Shown piece by piece: positions 35,260 to 44,834 of a stretch of DNA of 64,000 nucleotides. The stretch's first letter is position 1, and each line of letters begins with the position of its first letter. The stretch covers positions 610,967-674,966 of the forward strand of contig NZ_FNXY01000002.1 in NCBI RefSeq assembly GCF_900108855.1, given 5' to 3'. This DNA is from Dyadobacter koreensis. Its GTDB lineage: Bacteria; Bacteroidota; Bacteroidia; Cytophagales; Spirosomataceae. The notes beneath the pieces are model-generated. The model was not told the DNA's origin, searched no databases, and saw only the letters and a list, made by a program, of their open reading frames with translations. The translations under genes and the position numbers were made by a program.

Positions 35260-36006
35260 ATGAGATTAGTAGAAAATAAAGTGGCTTTGGTTACCGGAGC
35301 TTCTCGTGGTATTGGGCGTTCAATTGCTTTGCGTTTAGCTCAGGAGGGAGCAAATGTGGCTTTTACCTATCTTTCCAGTGTGGAAAAAGGAGAAGCATTA
35401 GTGAAGGAATTGGAGCAATTCGGTATCAAAGCAAAGGGATATCGTTCTGATGCTTCTGATTTTCAGCAGGCAGACCAGTTGGTTACTGACGTCGTTGCTG
35501 ATTTCGGTAAACTGGATATCCTTATAAATAATGCTGGTGTGACGCGTGATGGATTGCTGATGCGCATGAGCGAGGAGCAATGGGATACAGTGATCAATAT
35601 CAACTTGAAATCGGTGTTTAATCTTACCAAAGCAGCTACAAAAACAATGATCCGGGCCAAAAGCGGATCTATAATTAATATCACCTCTGTTGTCGGTATC
35701 AGCGGCAATGCGGGACAATCGAATTACGCGGCCTCAAAAGCGGGAATTATTGGATTTACAAAATCGATTGCCCTCGAATTGGGTTCGAGAAATATCCGTT
35801 CGAACGCTGTCGCGCCAGGATTTATCGAAACTGAAATGACAGATGCGGTAGATTCAAAAGCAGTGGAAGACTGGAAACAATCCATCCCGATGAAACGTGG
35901 CGGTCAGCCGGAAGAAGTTGCGGATGCCTGTGTTTTTCTTGCTTCTGATATGTCACGTTACATCACAGGCCAGGTTCTTCAGGTTGATGGCGGCATGTTG
36001 ACTTAG
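35260..36006 (+). CDS. fabG: 3-oxoacyl-[acyl-carrier-protein] reductase
   Basis: 248-residue NADPH-dependent reductase of fatty-acid elongation. Motifs: TGASRGIG (13-20), NNAGVTRDGLLMRM (the FabG-specific TRDxLLMRM stretch), NITSVVGISGNAGQSNYAASKAG with the Ser-Tyr-Lys triad, RSNAVAPGFIETEMT, and a C-terminal ITGQVLQVDGGM. Length and motifs agree with true FabG, better than for the SDR at 32777. It has its own promoter and is not in a fab cluster here. Confidence 0.94.
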   Translation: MRLVENKVALVTGASRGIGRSIALRLAQEGANVAFTYLSSVEKGEALVKELEQFGIKAKGYRSDASDFQQADQLVTDVVADFGKLDILINNAGVTRDGLLMRMSEEQWDTVININLKSVFNLTKAATKTMIRAKSGSIINITSVVGISGNAGQSNYAASKAGIIGFTKSIALELGSRNIRSNAVAPGFIETEMTDAVDSKAVEDWKQSIPMKRGGQPEEVADACVFLASDMSRYITGQVLQVDGGMLT

Positions 36007-36086
36007 TGCGAAAAAAAGCTTTTGCCATAATTGAGATAAAAGTGCTCTGAATTTTCATTTTTTGATTTAACCGGCTTAAAGAAAAT

Positions 36087-36135
36087 ATAACACAAATCCC
36101 GATTCTTCGTTACGAAGGAGCGGGATTTGTGTTAT
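36087..36135. repeat. Long two-part hairpin downstream of fabG
   Basis: Perfect 15-bp arms ATAACACAAATCCCG (36087-36101) and CGGGATTTGTGTTAT (36121-36135). Inside, CTTCG (36105-36109) and CGAAG (36113-36117) form a second stem with loop TTA, separated from the first by a 3x3 internal loop. There is no T-run next to it. It begins about 80 bases after the fabG stop and could end transcription or act as a structured RNA element. Confidence 0.6.
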
Positions 36136-36285
36136 ATGGCAAAACCGGGCGAAGAAATCCGGCTATTGCTTTTTAGTTTTTTCTCTCCTTTATTGTATTG
36201 AATATTGCTTATAATAGTGCTTTCTGCAAAAGTGTTTGCTATATTTCTGTGATACTGTTTTCGGCGAAACTGCTTACTCATCATT

Positions 36286-38370
36286 ATGCGTTCAGAGCTT
36301 ATATTTCAAACTCCATATTGGTTCATCATTTTTTGTCTTCTGGCGGGCGGCGCATATGCATTTCTGTTATACCAACCGGAAGCTTCATGGAGTAAGAAAC
36401 TGAATTATGCATTAGCCGCTCTGCGTGGAATTGTCGTCGCCTTTATCTGTTTTTTATTGCTGAGCCCGCTCGTTCGCCGAACCGAAAGTATAGTTGACAA
36501 AGCAAAAATTGTTTTTGCCATTGATAATTCAGAATCTGTGAAAGGGGTAGGGCAACCCGTTTTAAAGCAGATTACCCAGGCAGCGCAGGAATTAAATTCT
36601 TCGGGATACGAGGTAAGCGTTCAGACTTTTGACAGAACGGCGGAAAATATTACCATCGATTCAATCCGTTTTGATCAGCGCAAAACCGATTTATCCGGAT
36701 TGCTTCAAATGGTCAAAAGTAATTTTGAAGGAAGAAATCTGACTGATGTGATTTTGCTTTCCGACGGTATTGTCAATCAGGGTGCTGCACCTACCTTTAA
36801 CCAGTTTCCTTTTAAAGTTAATACCATCGCCGTTGGAGACACCGTTCCGGTTCTGGATATCCGGATCAAAGATGTTGTTAATAACCGGGTAGCCTATCTA
36901 GGAAATGATTTTCCAATTCGTGCAGATATTTCAGCGAACGGACTCGCAGGAAAAACGACAACTATTTCTCTCAAACAGGGCGGAAGGATTATCGCAACCC
37001 AAAAAGTGCAGATTGACCGGGCCTCTTTCTTTAAGTCATTTGATTTTACCGCATCTTCTAATCAAAAAGGGATTCAGCATTATACCATCGAATTAGGATC
37101 TGTGCAAGGTGAAGCCTCCGACAGGAATAATAAGCGGGATGTCTACATCGACATTATTGACGGAAGACAAAAAATCCTTTTACTCGCTCTCACGCCGCAT
37201 CCGGATGTGAAAGCGTTGAGAAGTCTTATCGAAAGCAACGATAACTATGAACTGGATGTCAATATTCTGACAGCTTCTTCGAATCCGAATGCAGATGTAA
37301 TTGGCAGTAAACCCTACGACCTGGTTATTCTGCATCAGATACCAAACATTCTTGGTCTGGGCAACCCGATGGTTCGCAAGATTATAGACGCCAAAAGACC
37401 GGTGTTATATATTTTAGGAAACCAATCGGCAGTTCCTTTGTTGAATACATTGAATCGTTCTCTGACCATTAATGTGAATCAGGGGCAGTTTGATAAAGTT
37501 GCAGCTCGTTATAATCCCTTATTCCAGCAAATTAATTTTAATGAAGAAAGTTTGAAATTACTTGAACGGCTGCCACCGCTTTCTGTGCCGTTTGGCGAGT
37601 ATACTGTTTCGCCTGGCACTGAGACGATCTTGTTTCAAAAAGTTGGGACTCTTAACACAAGCAAGCCTCTTTTGGTTTTAAACACGGCAACAGAACAAAA
37701 AACGGCAGTTTTGACAGGAGAAGGAATCTGGCAATGGCGGCAAGAGGAATTTGCTCTGACCGGAAAACATGAACTGGTTGATAATCTTTTTCAGAAAATA
37801 ATCCAGATACTTTCTGTACGCGATGATAAGCGGAAGTTCAGGATTTATCCGGTTCGTCCCGAGTTTGAAGAAGGGGAGGAAGTTGTTTTTCAGACTGAAA
37901 TTTACAACGATATTTATGAGCCTGTTTACGGGCAGGAAGTAAAACTTGATATTACCGATGAAAGCGGTAAGACGAAGACCTATAATTATACCCACACAGC
38001 AGAAAATCCGCGTTTTAATATTAGTGGATTGTTGGAAGGAGTTTACCGTTTTCAGGCAACAACATTGGTAAAAGGTGTTCAGGAAAAAATTAACGGGCAG
38101 TTTGTAGTTAGAAAGGTTGATCTTGAATTAGCAAATACTACTGCCGACTTTGGCATGTTGCGCGAACTGGCTCAAAAAACAGGAGGAACATTCGTTCAGC
38201 CCGTCACACTAAGCCAGCTGATTGAAAAGTTAAAAACAAACCGTGCACCGGATCAATTAGATAGCAGCGAAGAAATGGTTGAACTGATTCATTTGAAATG
38301 GCTGTTTTTCCTGATCCTGGTTTTACTTGGCGTTGAATGGGGATTAAGAAAGTATCACGGTGGATATTAA
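36286..38370 (+). CDS. vWA-domain membrane protein
   Basis: 694 residues. Two membrane segments open the protein (YWFIIFCLLAGGAYAFLLY at 11-29 and a second at about 43-63). The von Willebrand A-like domain starts at KIVFAIDNSESVKG, with the metal-site pattern D80-x-S82-x-S84, and continues with LTDVILLSDGIVNQG. A beta-rich region follows, then a class-I-amidotransferase-like stretch (KILLLALTPHPDVKALRSLI, DLVILHQIP). A C-terminal membrane segment (LKWLFFLILVLLGVEWGL) closes it. Bacteroidota often carry this architecture; function is unknown. Confidence 0.85.
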   Translation: MRSELIFQTPYWFIIFCLLAGGAYAFLLYQPEASWSKKLNYALAALRGIVVAFICFLLLSPLVRRTESIVDKAKIVFAIDNSESVKGVGQPVLKQITQAAQELNSSGYEVSVQTFDRTAENITIDSIRFDQRKTDLSGLLQMVKSNFEGRNLTDVILLSDGIVNQGAAPTFNQFPFKVNTIAVGDTVPVLDIRIKDVVNNRVAYLGNDFPIRADISANGLAGKTTTISLKQGGRIIATQKVQIDRASFFKSFDFTASSNQKGIQHYTIELGSVQGEASDRNNKRDVYIDIIDGRQKILLLALTPHPDVKALRSLIESNDNYELDVNILTASSNPNADVIGSKPYDLVILHQIPNILGLGNPMVRKIIDAKRPVLYILGNQSAVPLLNTLNRSLTINVNQGQFDKVAARYNPLFQQINFNEESLKLLERLPPLSVPFGEYTVSPGTETILFQKVGTLNTSKPLLVLNTATEQKTAVLTGEGIWQWRQEEFALTGKHELVDNLFQKIIQILSVRDDKRKFRIYPVRPEFEEGEEVVFQTEIYNDIYEPVYGQEVKLDITDESGKTKTYNYTHTAENPRFNISGLLEGVYRFQATTLVKGVQEKINGQFVVRKVDLELANTTADFGMLRELAQKTGGTFVQPVTLSQLIEKLKTNRAPDQLDSSEEMVELIHLKWLFFLILVLLGVEWGLRKYHGGY

Positions 38371-38527
38371 GGGATAAGATCCTATTTAATTTATATCTGA
38401 ATTATTTTGAAGTGAAACTGAGGATAGTCTGTGATTATTTGTCAAAATTTGCGCGAATAATATACCAAAAGTCAAATCCCGGAAGGCGCATGCGCATGGT
38501 GCTGCGTAACCTTTCAGGTAATTTTTA

Positions 38528-39454
38528 ATGAAATATTTTTATAAAATAAAAGTTCTTTTTTTTGTCCTGATCCTGACTTCCTATTGGACTTCTGTTATGG
38601 GTCAGGAACAAATGATTTCTCCGATTCATGAAGATTCTCTGAAAGAATTAAGGCCCAATTATAAACTGCTGCGGGGTATTTTTGCGGCTCAGTCAACATT
38701 GTACTTAGGGACGATTTACGGACTCAGTAAATCATGGTATAAAAACCCGCTAACAAACTTCCGGGTAAAGGATGACACCTATGAGTGGCTCCAAATGGAC
38801 AAAATGGGGCACGTTTACACATCCTATCAGATTGCACGCCACACTGCCGAAATTTATAAAAAAACAGGAATTTCAAAAAAGCAGATGATGATATACGGCG
38901 CAATTTCCGGTGTCATTTTCCAAACTCCCATTGAGATTCTGGATGGGTTTTCTCCCGAGTACGGGTTTTCTCCGGGAGACATGGTTGCAAACCTTACTGG
39001 CTCTGCGATTTACCTGGGGCAAATTGCACTTTGGGATGAAGTAAGGATACAGCCGAAATTTTCTTTTCATTTTACATCACTTGCCAAAGAGCGGCCTAAC
39101 TTGCTGGGAAGCAAACCCACGGAGCGCTGGCTGAAAGATTATAATGGCCAAACTTATTGGTATTCAAGTAGTCCCAGGTCGTTTTTCAAGGGAAGCAGCT
39201 GGCCGGCCTGGTTATGTTTCTCTGTTGGCTATGGGATTCAGGATATGGTGGCGTCAGAAAAATCAAAAAGTATTGAAATGGGATTTCATCCGTACCGGCA
39301 ATACTATTTGTCTATGGATATAGATTTGACAAAAATTAAAACACGCAGCAAATTTATCAGGACAGTCGCTTTTTTAGCCAACTCGTTGAAAATTCCTGCT
39401 CCGGCGTTGCAGTTCAGTAAAAAAGGCATTGATTTTAAACCGTTATATTTTTAA
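38528..39454 (+). CDS. DUF2279 family protein
   Basis: 308 residues with a signal peptide or anchor (KIKVLFFVLILTSYWTSVMG). The DUF2279 core is visible: WLQMDKMGHVYTSYQIARH, GAISGVIFQTPIEILDGFSPEYGFSPGDMVANLTGSAIYLGQ, RSFFKGSSWPAWLCFSVGYG and the closing PALQFSKKGIDFKPLYF. Members are predicted outer-envelope proteins of unknown function. It is the second of four plus-strand genes between fabG and rnpB. Confidence 0.82.
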   Translation: MKYFYKIKVLFFVLILTSYWTSVMGQEQMISPIHEDSLKELRPNYKLLRGIFAAQSTLYLGTIYGLSKSWYKNPLTNFRVKDDTYEWLQMDKMGHVYTSYQIARHTAEIYKKTGISKKQMMIYGAISGVIFQTPIEILDGFSPEYGFSPGDMVANLTGSAIYLGQIALWDEVRIQPKFSFHFTSLAKERPNLLGSKPTERWLKDYNGQTYWYSSSPRSFFKGSSWPAWLCFSVGYGIQDMVASEKSKSIEMGFHPYRQYYLSMDIDLTKIKTRSKFIRTVAFLANSLKIPAPALQFSKKGIDFKPLYF

Positions 39455-39541
39455 GCGTAAAGATCGAACAAAGAATAAAGTAACTTAGCGATTAACGGAC
39501 GTCTCAACAGACGGTTTGTTATTTATTTTAAATGTAAAATT

Positions 39542-40528
39542 ATGAATATTGGAGATAAAGTTAGATTAGTTCATGGCCGCGAAGAGGGGATTATATATGC
39601 GTTTTTGCCGGGAAATGTTATCGAAGTTGAGATTGAAGATGGTTTTCGTATACCTGTGCTGCGCAGTGAGTTAGTAACTATTTCGCCTGTTGAATCCCAG
39701 CGTTTAAACAGGACGCCAGAAGGACAAAGCATCGCGCCACAAAGAGACCGGATTGCGCCAAGACAAGCGGCTTTTGCTGAAAAGGGAATTTATCTGGCTT
39801 TTGTCTCGATCAATGATAAGGCCGTTACTTTACATATCATCAATAATTCTGACTGGACAGTGCCATTTACTGCTGCGTCGCAAACAGAAAATGTCCATAC
39901 AGGACTGGCAGCTGGCTTATTACAGCCAAGGACTTCTCAGAAATTGACAGAGCTTCAAATAAAAGACTTTGAGTCCTGGCCGATTTTTGCTTTTAATCTT
40001 CTGCATTACCGGGAGGGCAATTTTGATGCAGTCCTGCCTTTCCAAAAGAAAATAAAATGTCGCGCGCAGTCTTTTTATAAGAGCAAAGGCCCCGCTCCGG
40101 TTTTAGGGAAAGATGCTTTCGTCTTCCAACTGGATGAAGAAAATGTTAAAAAAGAGGAAGTTGTGGTGGATAAAACAAATATTCAGGAGCAACTTCGCAC
40201 GAGTTTGATGGGCGGAGGATCTACAGCAAAAATCGAGCTGGAAAAACCGGAAGGTGTTGTAGATCTGCATATTGAAAAACTCGTTGAGGATTTTTCCAGA
40301 ATTTCAAAAGATGAGATTTTGAAAAAACAACTGGCCGTTTTTGAAAGTAGTCTGGAGCAAGCGATTGGTAATGGAATGGAAGAAATTACGTTTATCCATG
40401 GCGCGGGAAGTGGAGTTTTACGGGAAGAATTACACCGCAGGCTGAGCAAAAATCAACATGTTCAGTATTTTAAAGATGCTCAAAAGGAAAAATTCGGATA
40501 CGGTGCAACCCTGGTTAAAATCAAATAA
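39542..40528 (+). CDS. DUF2027 and Smr domain protein
   Basis: 328 residues. The N-terminal part (KVRLVHGREEGIIYAFLPGNVIEVEIEDGFRIPVLRSELV) is a small beta-barrel followed by the DUF2027 region. The C-terminus is an Smr domain, a nicking-endonuclease fold of MutS2-like proteins: VDLHIEKLVED and TFIHGAGSGVLREELHRRL, carrying the D-L-H and H-G-x-G-x-G motifs. It probably acts on branched DNA or on RNA, as Smr proteins do. Its stop is 7 bases from the next start, suggesting co-transcription with the DUF4403 gene. Confidence 0.88.
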   Translation: MNIGDKVRLVHGREEGIIYAFLPGNVIEVEIEDGFRIPVLRSELVTISPVESQRLNRTPEGQSIAPQRDRIAPRQAAFAEKGIYLAFVSINDKAVTLHIINNSDWTVPFTAASQTENVHTGLAAGLLQPRTSQKLTELQIKDFESWPIFAFNLLHYREGNFDAVLPFQKKIKCRAQSFYKSKGPAPVLGKDAFVFQLDEENVKKEEVVVDKTNIQEQLRTSLMGGGSTAKIELEKPEGVVDLHIEKLVEDFSRISKDEILKKQLAVFESSLEQAIGNGMEEITFIHGAGSGVLREELHRRLSKNQHVQYFKDAQKEKFGYGATLVKIK

Positions 40529-40535
40529 TCGCATT

Positions 40536-41969
40536 ATGCGAGTCATATGGGTTCTGCTGTTTGCTGCCATTGGGTTAGCACAGTGGAGCTGTCGTTCAAA
40601 AACCACTTCGCCTAAAAAGCCTATGGAAGAATATTTGTATTCAGACGCGGAAATTCAAAATGAAAAGCATTTATCGGTTGTTAATCTGCCTATCGAAATG
40701 CCTGTTTCTGAGTTAGAAACACAGATTAATGCGCAACTGAAAGGATTGATTTATGAAGATGACAGCTTTGAGGATAATGGGGGAGATAATCTGAAAGCGA
40801 AGGTCTGGAAGATCAATCCAATACGGGTCGTCGCGAAGGACTCTACTTTTTTATTTGAAGTTCCGCTAAAAATTTGGGTCAACGCCGGATATAAGGTTAG
40901 TCCGCTGGGAATCAATTTGTCAGGTTATAAGGATACAGAATTTTCGATAAGGATCAGGTTGATCTCAAAAATCGGAATATCGCCGAATTGGAAACTTCAT
41001 ACGGAAACATATGTGGACAGTTATGACTGGATCAGTGAACCAAATGTTAAAGTAGCTGGAATCAGAATTCCGATTAAAGGCATGGTTAGCAGATTGTTAA
41101 ATCATAATTTTGAAAAGATAACTCAGGCTATTGACAATCAGGTAGCAGGTGGGATTGAAGTAAAAAAATATGTGGAAGCCGCTTGGAATCTGGCAAGGCA
41201 GCCGATTCTGCTGTCGAAAGAATTTGACACATGGCTGGTTGTAACGCCCAATGCTATCATTATGACACCGTTACTGGTGACAAATAATATTCTGCGTTCG
41301 TCAATTGGTATCAAAGGGTTCACCCAAACGATTACTTCGGCTGTAAAACCAGCAGTGAAGCCGGCTCCGAAACTTCCGGATCTGACGATAACGGATAAGG
41401 TAACCTCGGATTTCAGGATCGGACTGATCAGTTTGATATCCTATGAAGACGCTGCGAGAATGGCAACTGCGCGACTGGCAGGACAGAAATATTCTTTTTT
41501 GGGAGGAAAGTATAATGTGGAGGTTAGTTCGATAGAAATGTATGGTCAGAATGAGCGCCTTATCATCAAAGCAGGACTTCAAGGCAGCATAAGCGGAAGT
41601 ATCTATTTGAAAGGAATACCCTATTACGATCCGAAGACTCAGCAATTATCCCTTAAAGATCTGGATTACGATCTGGATACCAGAAATACAATTGTTAAAA
41701 CCGCAGGGTGGTTGCTGCAGGGTAAATTCAGCAAAATGATGGAGAAAGAAATGGTGTTTCCGGTAGGCAGTCAGATGAACGAAGCTAAAAAGAGTGTCCA
41801 GCAGATACTTGCAAATTATAAAGTTACTGACGGGGTACAAATAAAGGGAACACTTTTGGAGATCACACCAGATAAGGTATATTTGACCCCAAAACACATT
41901 TATTCCGTTGTTTTTGCTCAGGGGAATATCAATTTACGTGTAGAAGGATTGCGAAGCTTTGACCAATAA
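40536..41969 (+). CDS. DUF4403 family lipoprotein
   Basis: I place the start at the ATG at 40536, just after the Smr-gene stop; this gives a lipoprotein leader MRVIWVLLFAAIGLAQWSC. Upstream in-frame codons (from 40458) overlap the Smr gene and are not needed. The 477 residues contain DUF4403 features: LSVVNLPIEMPVSELETQINAQLKGLIYED, KISPNWKL-type beta strands and repeated amphipathic strands that resemble lipid-binding TULIP/BPI folds. Function unknown; an envelope lipid-binding role is possible. Confidence 0.85.
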   Translation: MRVIWVLLFAAIGLAQWSCRSKTTSPKKPMEEYLYSDAEIQNEKHLSVVNLPIEMPVSELETQINAQLKGLIYEDDSFEDNGGDNLKAKVWKINPIRVVAKDSTFLFEVPLKIWVNAGYKVSPLGINLSGYKDTEFSIRIRLISKIGISPNWKLHTETYVDSYDWISEPNVKVAGIRIPIKGMVSRLLNHNFEKITQAIDNQVAGGIEVKKYVEAAWNLARQPILLSKEFDTWLVVTPNAIIMTPLLVTNNILRSSIGIKGFTQTITSAVKPAVKPAPKLPDLTITDKVTSDFRIGLISLISYEDAARMATARLAGQKYSFLGGKYNVEVSSIEMYGQNERLIIKAGLQGSISGSIYLKGIPYYDPKTQQLSLKDLDYDLDTRNTIVKTAGWLLQGKFSKMMEKEMVFPVGSQMNEAKKSVQQILANYKVTDGVQIKGTLLEITPDKVYLTPKHIYSVVFAQGNINLRVEGLRSFDQ

Positions 41970-42048
41970 TTTTGCCTGATGTGCAAACAAATGCCATATT
42001 TTTTACTTTTTATGGTAAATTGACTGCTGATCAAAGGAAAGTATTTCT

Positions 42049-42056
42049 TAGCTTTG
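42049..42056 (+). promoter_or_regulatory. rnpB promoter -7 element
   Basis: TAGCTTTG matches TAnnTTTG and ends 9 bases before the predicted 5' end of RNase P RNA at 42066, the expected spacing from -7 element to transcript start. Confidence 0.6.
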
Positions 42057-42065
42057 TGGTCAGTG

Positions 42066-42463
42066 AAAGGAATAAGCCGTCCTATCGCCGCGGCGAAAGC
42101 CGGGGAGGAAAGTCCGGACAGCATAGAGTGCCGTACTTCTTAACGGGAAGGCAGAGGGCTGGGAACGGCCAACTGACAGCAAGTGCCACAGAGAATATAC
42201 CGCCTGGCACATTTTTTATGTCAGGTAAGGGTGAAAAGGTGGAGTAAGAGCCCACCGCTTTAAGGGTGACTTTAAAGGCAGGGTAAACCTTACGGGCTGA
42301 AAGATCAAATAGGTGTTAACTTGTGAGGCTACTCGTCTCCGTTCTTTTGGGACGTTAACACGGGTAGATCGTTAGAGGTTTTGAGTGATCAGAATCCTGG
42401 ATAAATGGTAGGAATTCTGATGAAAATCAGAATACAGAATCCGGCTTACAGGCTTCTTCCTTT
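42066..42463 (+). ncRNA. rnpB: RNase P RNA, class A
   Basis: Catalytic RNA that matures tRNA 5' ends. The conserved 5' core GAGGAAAGTCCGGAC is at 42105-42119 and GGTAAGGGTGAAAAGGTGGA, then AAGAGCCCACCG, at 42224-42256. The 3' core ACAGAATCCGGCTTAC lies at 42434-42449. Helix P1 closes the molecule: AAAGGAATAAGCC (42066-42078) with GGCTTCTTCCTTT (42451-42463), one mismatch. The T-rich tract after it (to about 42474) should terminate the transcript. Length is about 398 bases, normal for class A. Confidence 0.95.
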
Positions 42464-42520
42464 TTCTGTTTTTTAAGTAAATAATTAATGAATAATTGAA
42501 TCACATAACTAGTGTTTCCC

Positions 42521-44044
42521 ATGAAGAAAAAGAATCTTTACATTGCTTTAGTTTGTTTGTCACTCATGAGCCTGGATGCTTTGGCTCAAAAAAACCGAAC
42601 GTATGATGGACCCAATAAGATGAATACATGGTCGATCACCGGATATGGTGGCATCACAAAATTCTTTGGTGATTTGAAAGAATACGACTTCAAAAGAGGC
42701 GATCATGAAGATCTGACCGGATCATGGGGACTCTCCATCAACAAACAACTATCTCCTATTTTCGGTATCCAGTTGACAGGATATAACGGATGGTTACAAG
42801 GATCAAAAAAAGGTATTCAAATTGCTAACCCAAGAGACCCGAGTATCACAAATACTTACGACGCTTATTTCAACAGCCCATCATTCATTCAGGTTTCTCT
42901 TGATGGAACAATGAATCTTAACCGTTTGCTTTTTGGTTACAAAAAATTACGCAGATGGAAAGTTGACGCTCACTTGGGAGCTGGTATCATGTATTACCAC
43001 ACTGATCTTACAGCCACGAATACAGGTACAGGCGAGGTTTTTGAAGTTTCTTCCAACACTGCCGGAAGTTCTAAAACTGCTGGATCCTGGGATCGTAACG
43101 GTTCTACTTACACTCGTGAATGGGTTATGCCGGTGGGTTTAGCTGTTCACTACGAACTGTCTCCACGTTTTGACTTGGGTCTGGACTATACTTATACATA
43201 TGTTAATACTGAGAAACTTGATTTGACAGTAGGTGACAGAACAGACTACCAAACGCAGTTGGGCCTTTGGACGTTTGAAAAAGGGGATTCAAAAAATGAC
43301 AGATGGGGTGTTTTACAAGTTGCATTGACTTACAAACTTGGTAAAAATGCTGTTAGAGCTAAAAAAGGAGTTTACGATGCAGGAAGCGGACGTTACCACT
43401 TACGTTGGGCAAATCCACAGGCATTGATCCCGGTTCCTTACAACCCGACTATGAACGATGCTGATTCAATTGCAAAAGCTAATATGCCGAAACCAGTGGA
43501 TCCACGTCTTTACACAGATACAGATGGTGACGGTGTAGCCGATTTGTTTGACAAAGAACCAAATACGCCTGCTGGAAGTGTAGTTTCAGGTGGTGGTGTT
43601 GCAATGGATCTTGATAAAATTATCAGAGACGCTATCAAAAACAACTTGCCGAAAGACGAATGCGAAGCTTTATTCAGTAATATTGAATTTGATACAGACA
43701 AAGCGATTATCCGCGATGCTTCAAAAGAAACACTTAGCAAAGTTATCGAGTTGTTGAATCTTCGTACCAACTGCCGTATCGTTCTTGTAGGACATACTGA
43801 TGCCCGTGCTTCTGATTCTTATAACATGGCTCTTGCCCGTCGTCGTGTGGATGCTGCGAAACGTTTCTTGGTTCGTCAGGGCCTTAAAGATACTAGCAGA
43901 ATCTTGATCGAATACTTCGGTGAGTACCGCCCAATTGCTGAAAATACAACTGTTGAAGGTCTTCAATCTAACCGTCGCGTTGAGATTAAGATCTTGCCTA
44001 ACAACACAATTCGCTCAACATATCCTGCTGGTTTCCAGAAATAA
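42521..44044 (+). CDS. OmpA family outer membrane protein with TSP3 linker
   Basis: The ATG at 42521 starts a clean signal peptide (MKKKNLYIALVCLSLMSLDALAQ); a GTG 3 codons upstream is less likely. The N-terminal ~300 residues are beta-strand rich (WSITGYGGITKFFGDL) and form an outer membrane barrel. A thrombospondin type 3 Ca2+ repeat follows (DTDGDGVADLFDKEPNTPAG). The C-terminal OmpA domain binds peptidoglycan: FSNIEFDTDKAIIRD, VLVGHTDARASDSYNMALARRR, NRRVEIKIL. A strong terminator follows, so it is probably abundant and monocistronic. Confidence 0.94.
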   Translation: MKKKNLYIALVCLSLMSLDALAQKNRTYDGPNKMNTWSITGYGGITKFFGDLKEYDFKRGDHEDLTGSWGLSINKQLSPIFGIQLTGYNGWLQGSKKGIQIANPRDPSITNTYDAYFNSPSFIQVSLDGTMNLNRLLFGYKKLRRWKVDAHLGAGIMYYHTDLTATNTGTGEVFEVSSNTAGSSKTAGSWDRNGSTYTREWVMPVGLAVHYELSPRFDLGLDYTYTYVNTEKLDLTVGDRTDYQTQLGLWTFEKGDSKNDRWGVLQVALTYKLGKNAVRAKKGVYDAGSGRYHLRWANPQALIPVPYNPTMNDADSIAKANMPKPVDPRLYTDTDGDGVADLFDKEPNTPAGSVVSGGGVAMDLDKIIRDAIKNNLPKDECEALFSNIEFDTDKAIIRDASKETLSKVIELLNLRTNCRIVLVGHTDARASDSYNMALARRRVDAAKRFLVRQGLKDTSRILIEYFGEYRPIAENTTVEGLQSNRRVEIKILPNNTIRSTYPAGFQK

Positions 44045-44059
44045 CAGGATTTGAAATAC

Positions 44060-44097
44060 AAAAAAAGGGAAGTGAATATTCACTTCCCTTTTTTTGT
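44060..44097 (+). terminator. Rho-independent terminator of the OmpA gene
   Basis: Near-perfect palindrome: AAAAAAGGGAAGTGAA (44061-44076), centre TA, then TTCACTTCCC and seven Ts (44079-44095). It starts 16 bases after the stop codon. Confidence 0.93.
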
Positions 44098-44128
44098 GAC
44101 ATATAGTTAAGAAGTCAATAATATTGCG

Positions 44129-44136
44129 TAAGTTTG
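44129..44136 (+). promoter_or_regulatory. rpsP promoter -7 element
   Basis: TAAGTTTG matches TAnnTTTG and lies 48 bases before the rpsP ATG. No good -33 TTTG is visible. Confidence 0.5.
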
Positions 44137-44184
44137 CACCCTGTTTAATTAAGGGACGAGTTCCCTCTCATAACAAATTCAATA

Positions 44185-44742
44185 ATGGCAGTTAAAATTA
44201 GATTAGCGCGTCGTGGACGCAAACAAAAAGCGATTTATGATATCGTAATCGCAGATGCCAGAGCACCACGTGATGGTCGCTTCATCGAAAAGATTGGTAG
44301 CTACAACCCAGGTACTAATCCTTCATCCGTAGTTTTAGACACAGCTAAGGCTGTTGACTGGTTGCTTAAAGGTGCTCAGCCAACGGACACAGCTCGTTCA
44401 ATCCTGCACCATGAAGGTGTTATGCTTCGCAAGCACTTACAAGTTGGTGTTATTAAAGGTGCAATCGGTCAGGACGTAGCAGATGCTCGTTTTGAAGAAT
44501 GGAAAGCATCTAAAACGGATCGTAACGTTTCTGCTGCTGATTCATTGTCTGCTAAGAAAGACACTGAGAAACAAGCGAAACTTGATGCTGAACGTAAAGT
44601 AAATGAGTCGCGTGCTGAGGCAATCGCTAAGAAAAACGCTCCTGTTGTAGTAGAAGAACCTGCTGCTGAAGAAACAACGGACGAAACTGCGGCTGACGAA
44701 GTATCGGCAGAAGATACTAATGAGGCACCAGCTGCTGAATAA
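44185..44742 (+). CDS. rpsP: 30S ribosomal protein S16
   Basis: The S16 core covers about residues 1-80: [42 protein letters not shown]. At 185 residues it is about twice the length of the E. coli protein. The extra C-terminus is rich in Ala, Glu and Lys ([30 protein letters not shown] at the very end), low in complexity and probably disordered, as in other Bacteroidota. It begins the rpsP-rimM-trmD cluster; rplS, which usually follows, is absent. Confidence 0.97.
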   Translation: MAVKIRLARRGRKQKAIYDIVIADARAPRDGRFIEKIGSYNPGTNPSSVVLDTAKAVDWLLKGAQPTDTARSILHHEGVMLRKHLQVGVIKGAIGQDVADARFEEWKASKTDRNVSAADSLSAKKDTEKQAKLDAERKVNESRAEAIAKKNAPVVVEEPAAEETTDETAADEVSAEDTNEAPAAE

Positions 44743-44768
44743 TTTAGTATAACATACTTTCTTTGTGG

Positions 44769-44793
44769 GTCTGCCGGTTTATACCGTGCAGAC
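44769..44793 (+). terminator. Hairpin between rpsP and rimM
   Basis: GTCTGC (44769-44774) plus CGGT (44775-44778) pairs with ACCG (44783-44786) and GCAGAC (44788-44793), loop TTAT, one bulged T. A loose T-rich tract (CATATTTGTTTT) follows. It is probably an attenuator that lowers rimM-trmD expression relative to rpsP, as differential expression within this cluster is well known. Confidence 0.55.
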
Positions 44794-44834
44794 TCATATT
44801 TGTTTTAGGACTAGCATAATTAATCAATAAGACT

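Noticed and set aside
40458..40535. Longer start for the DUF4403 protein
   Set aside because: It overlaps the Smr gene and hides a clean lipoprotein leader that starts at 40536.
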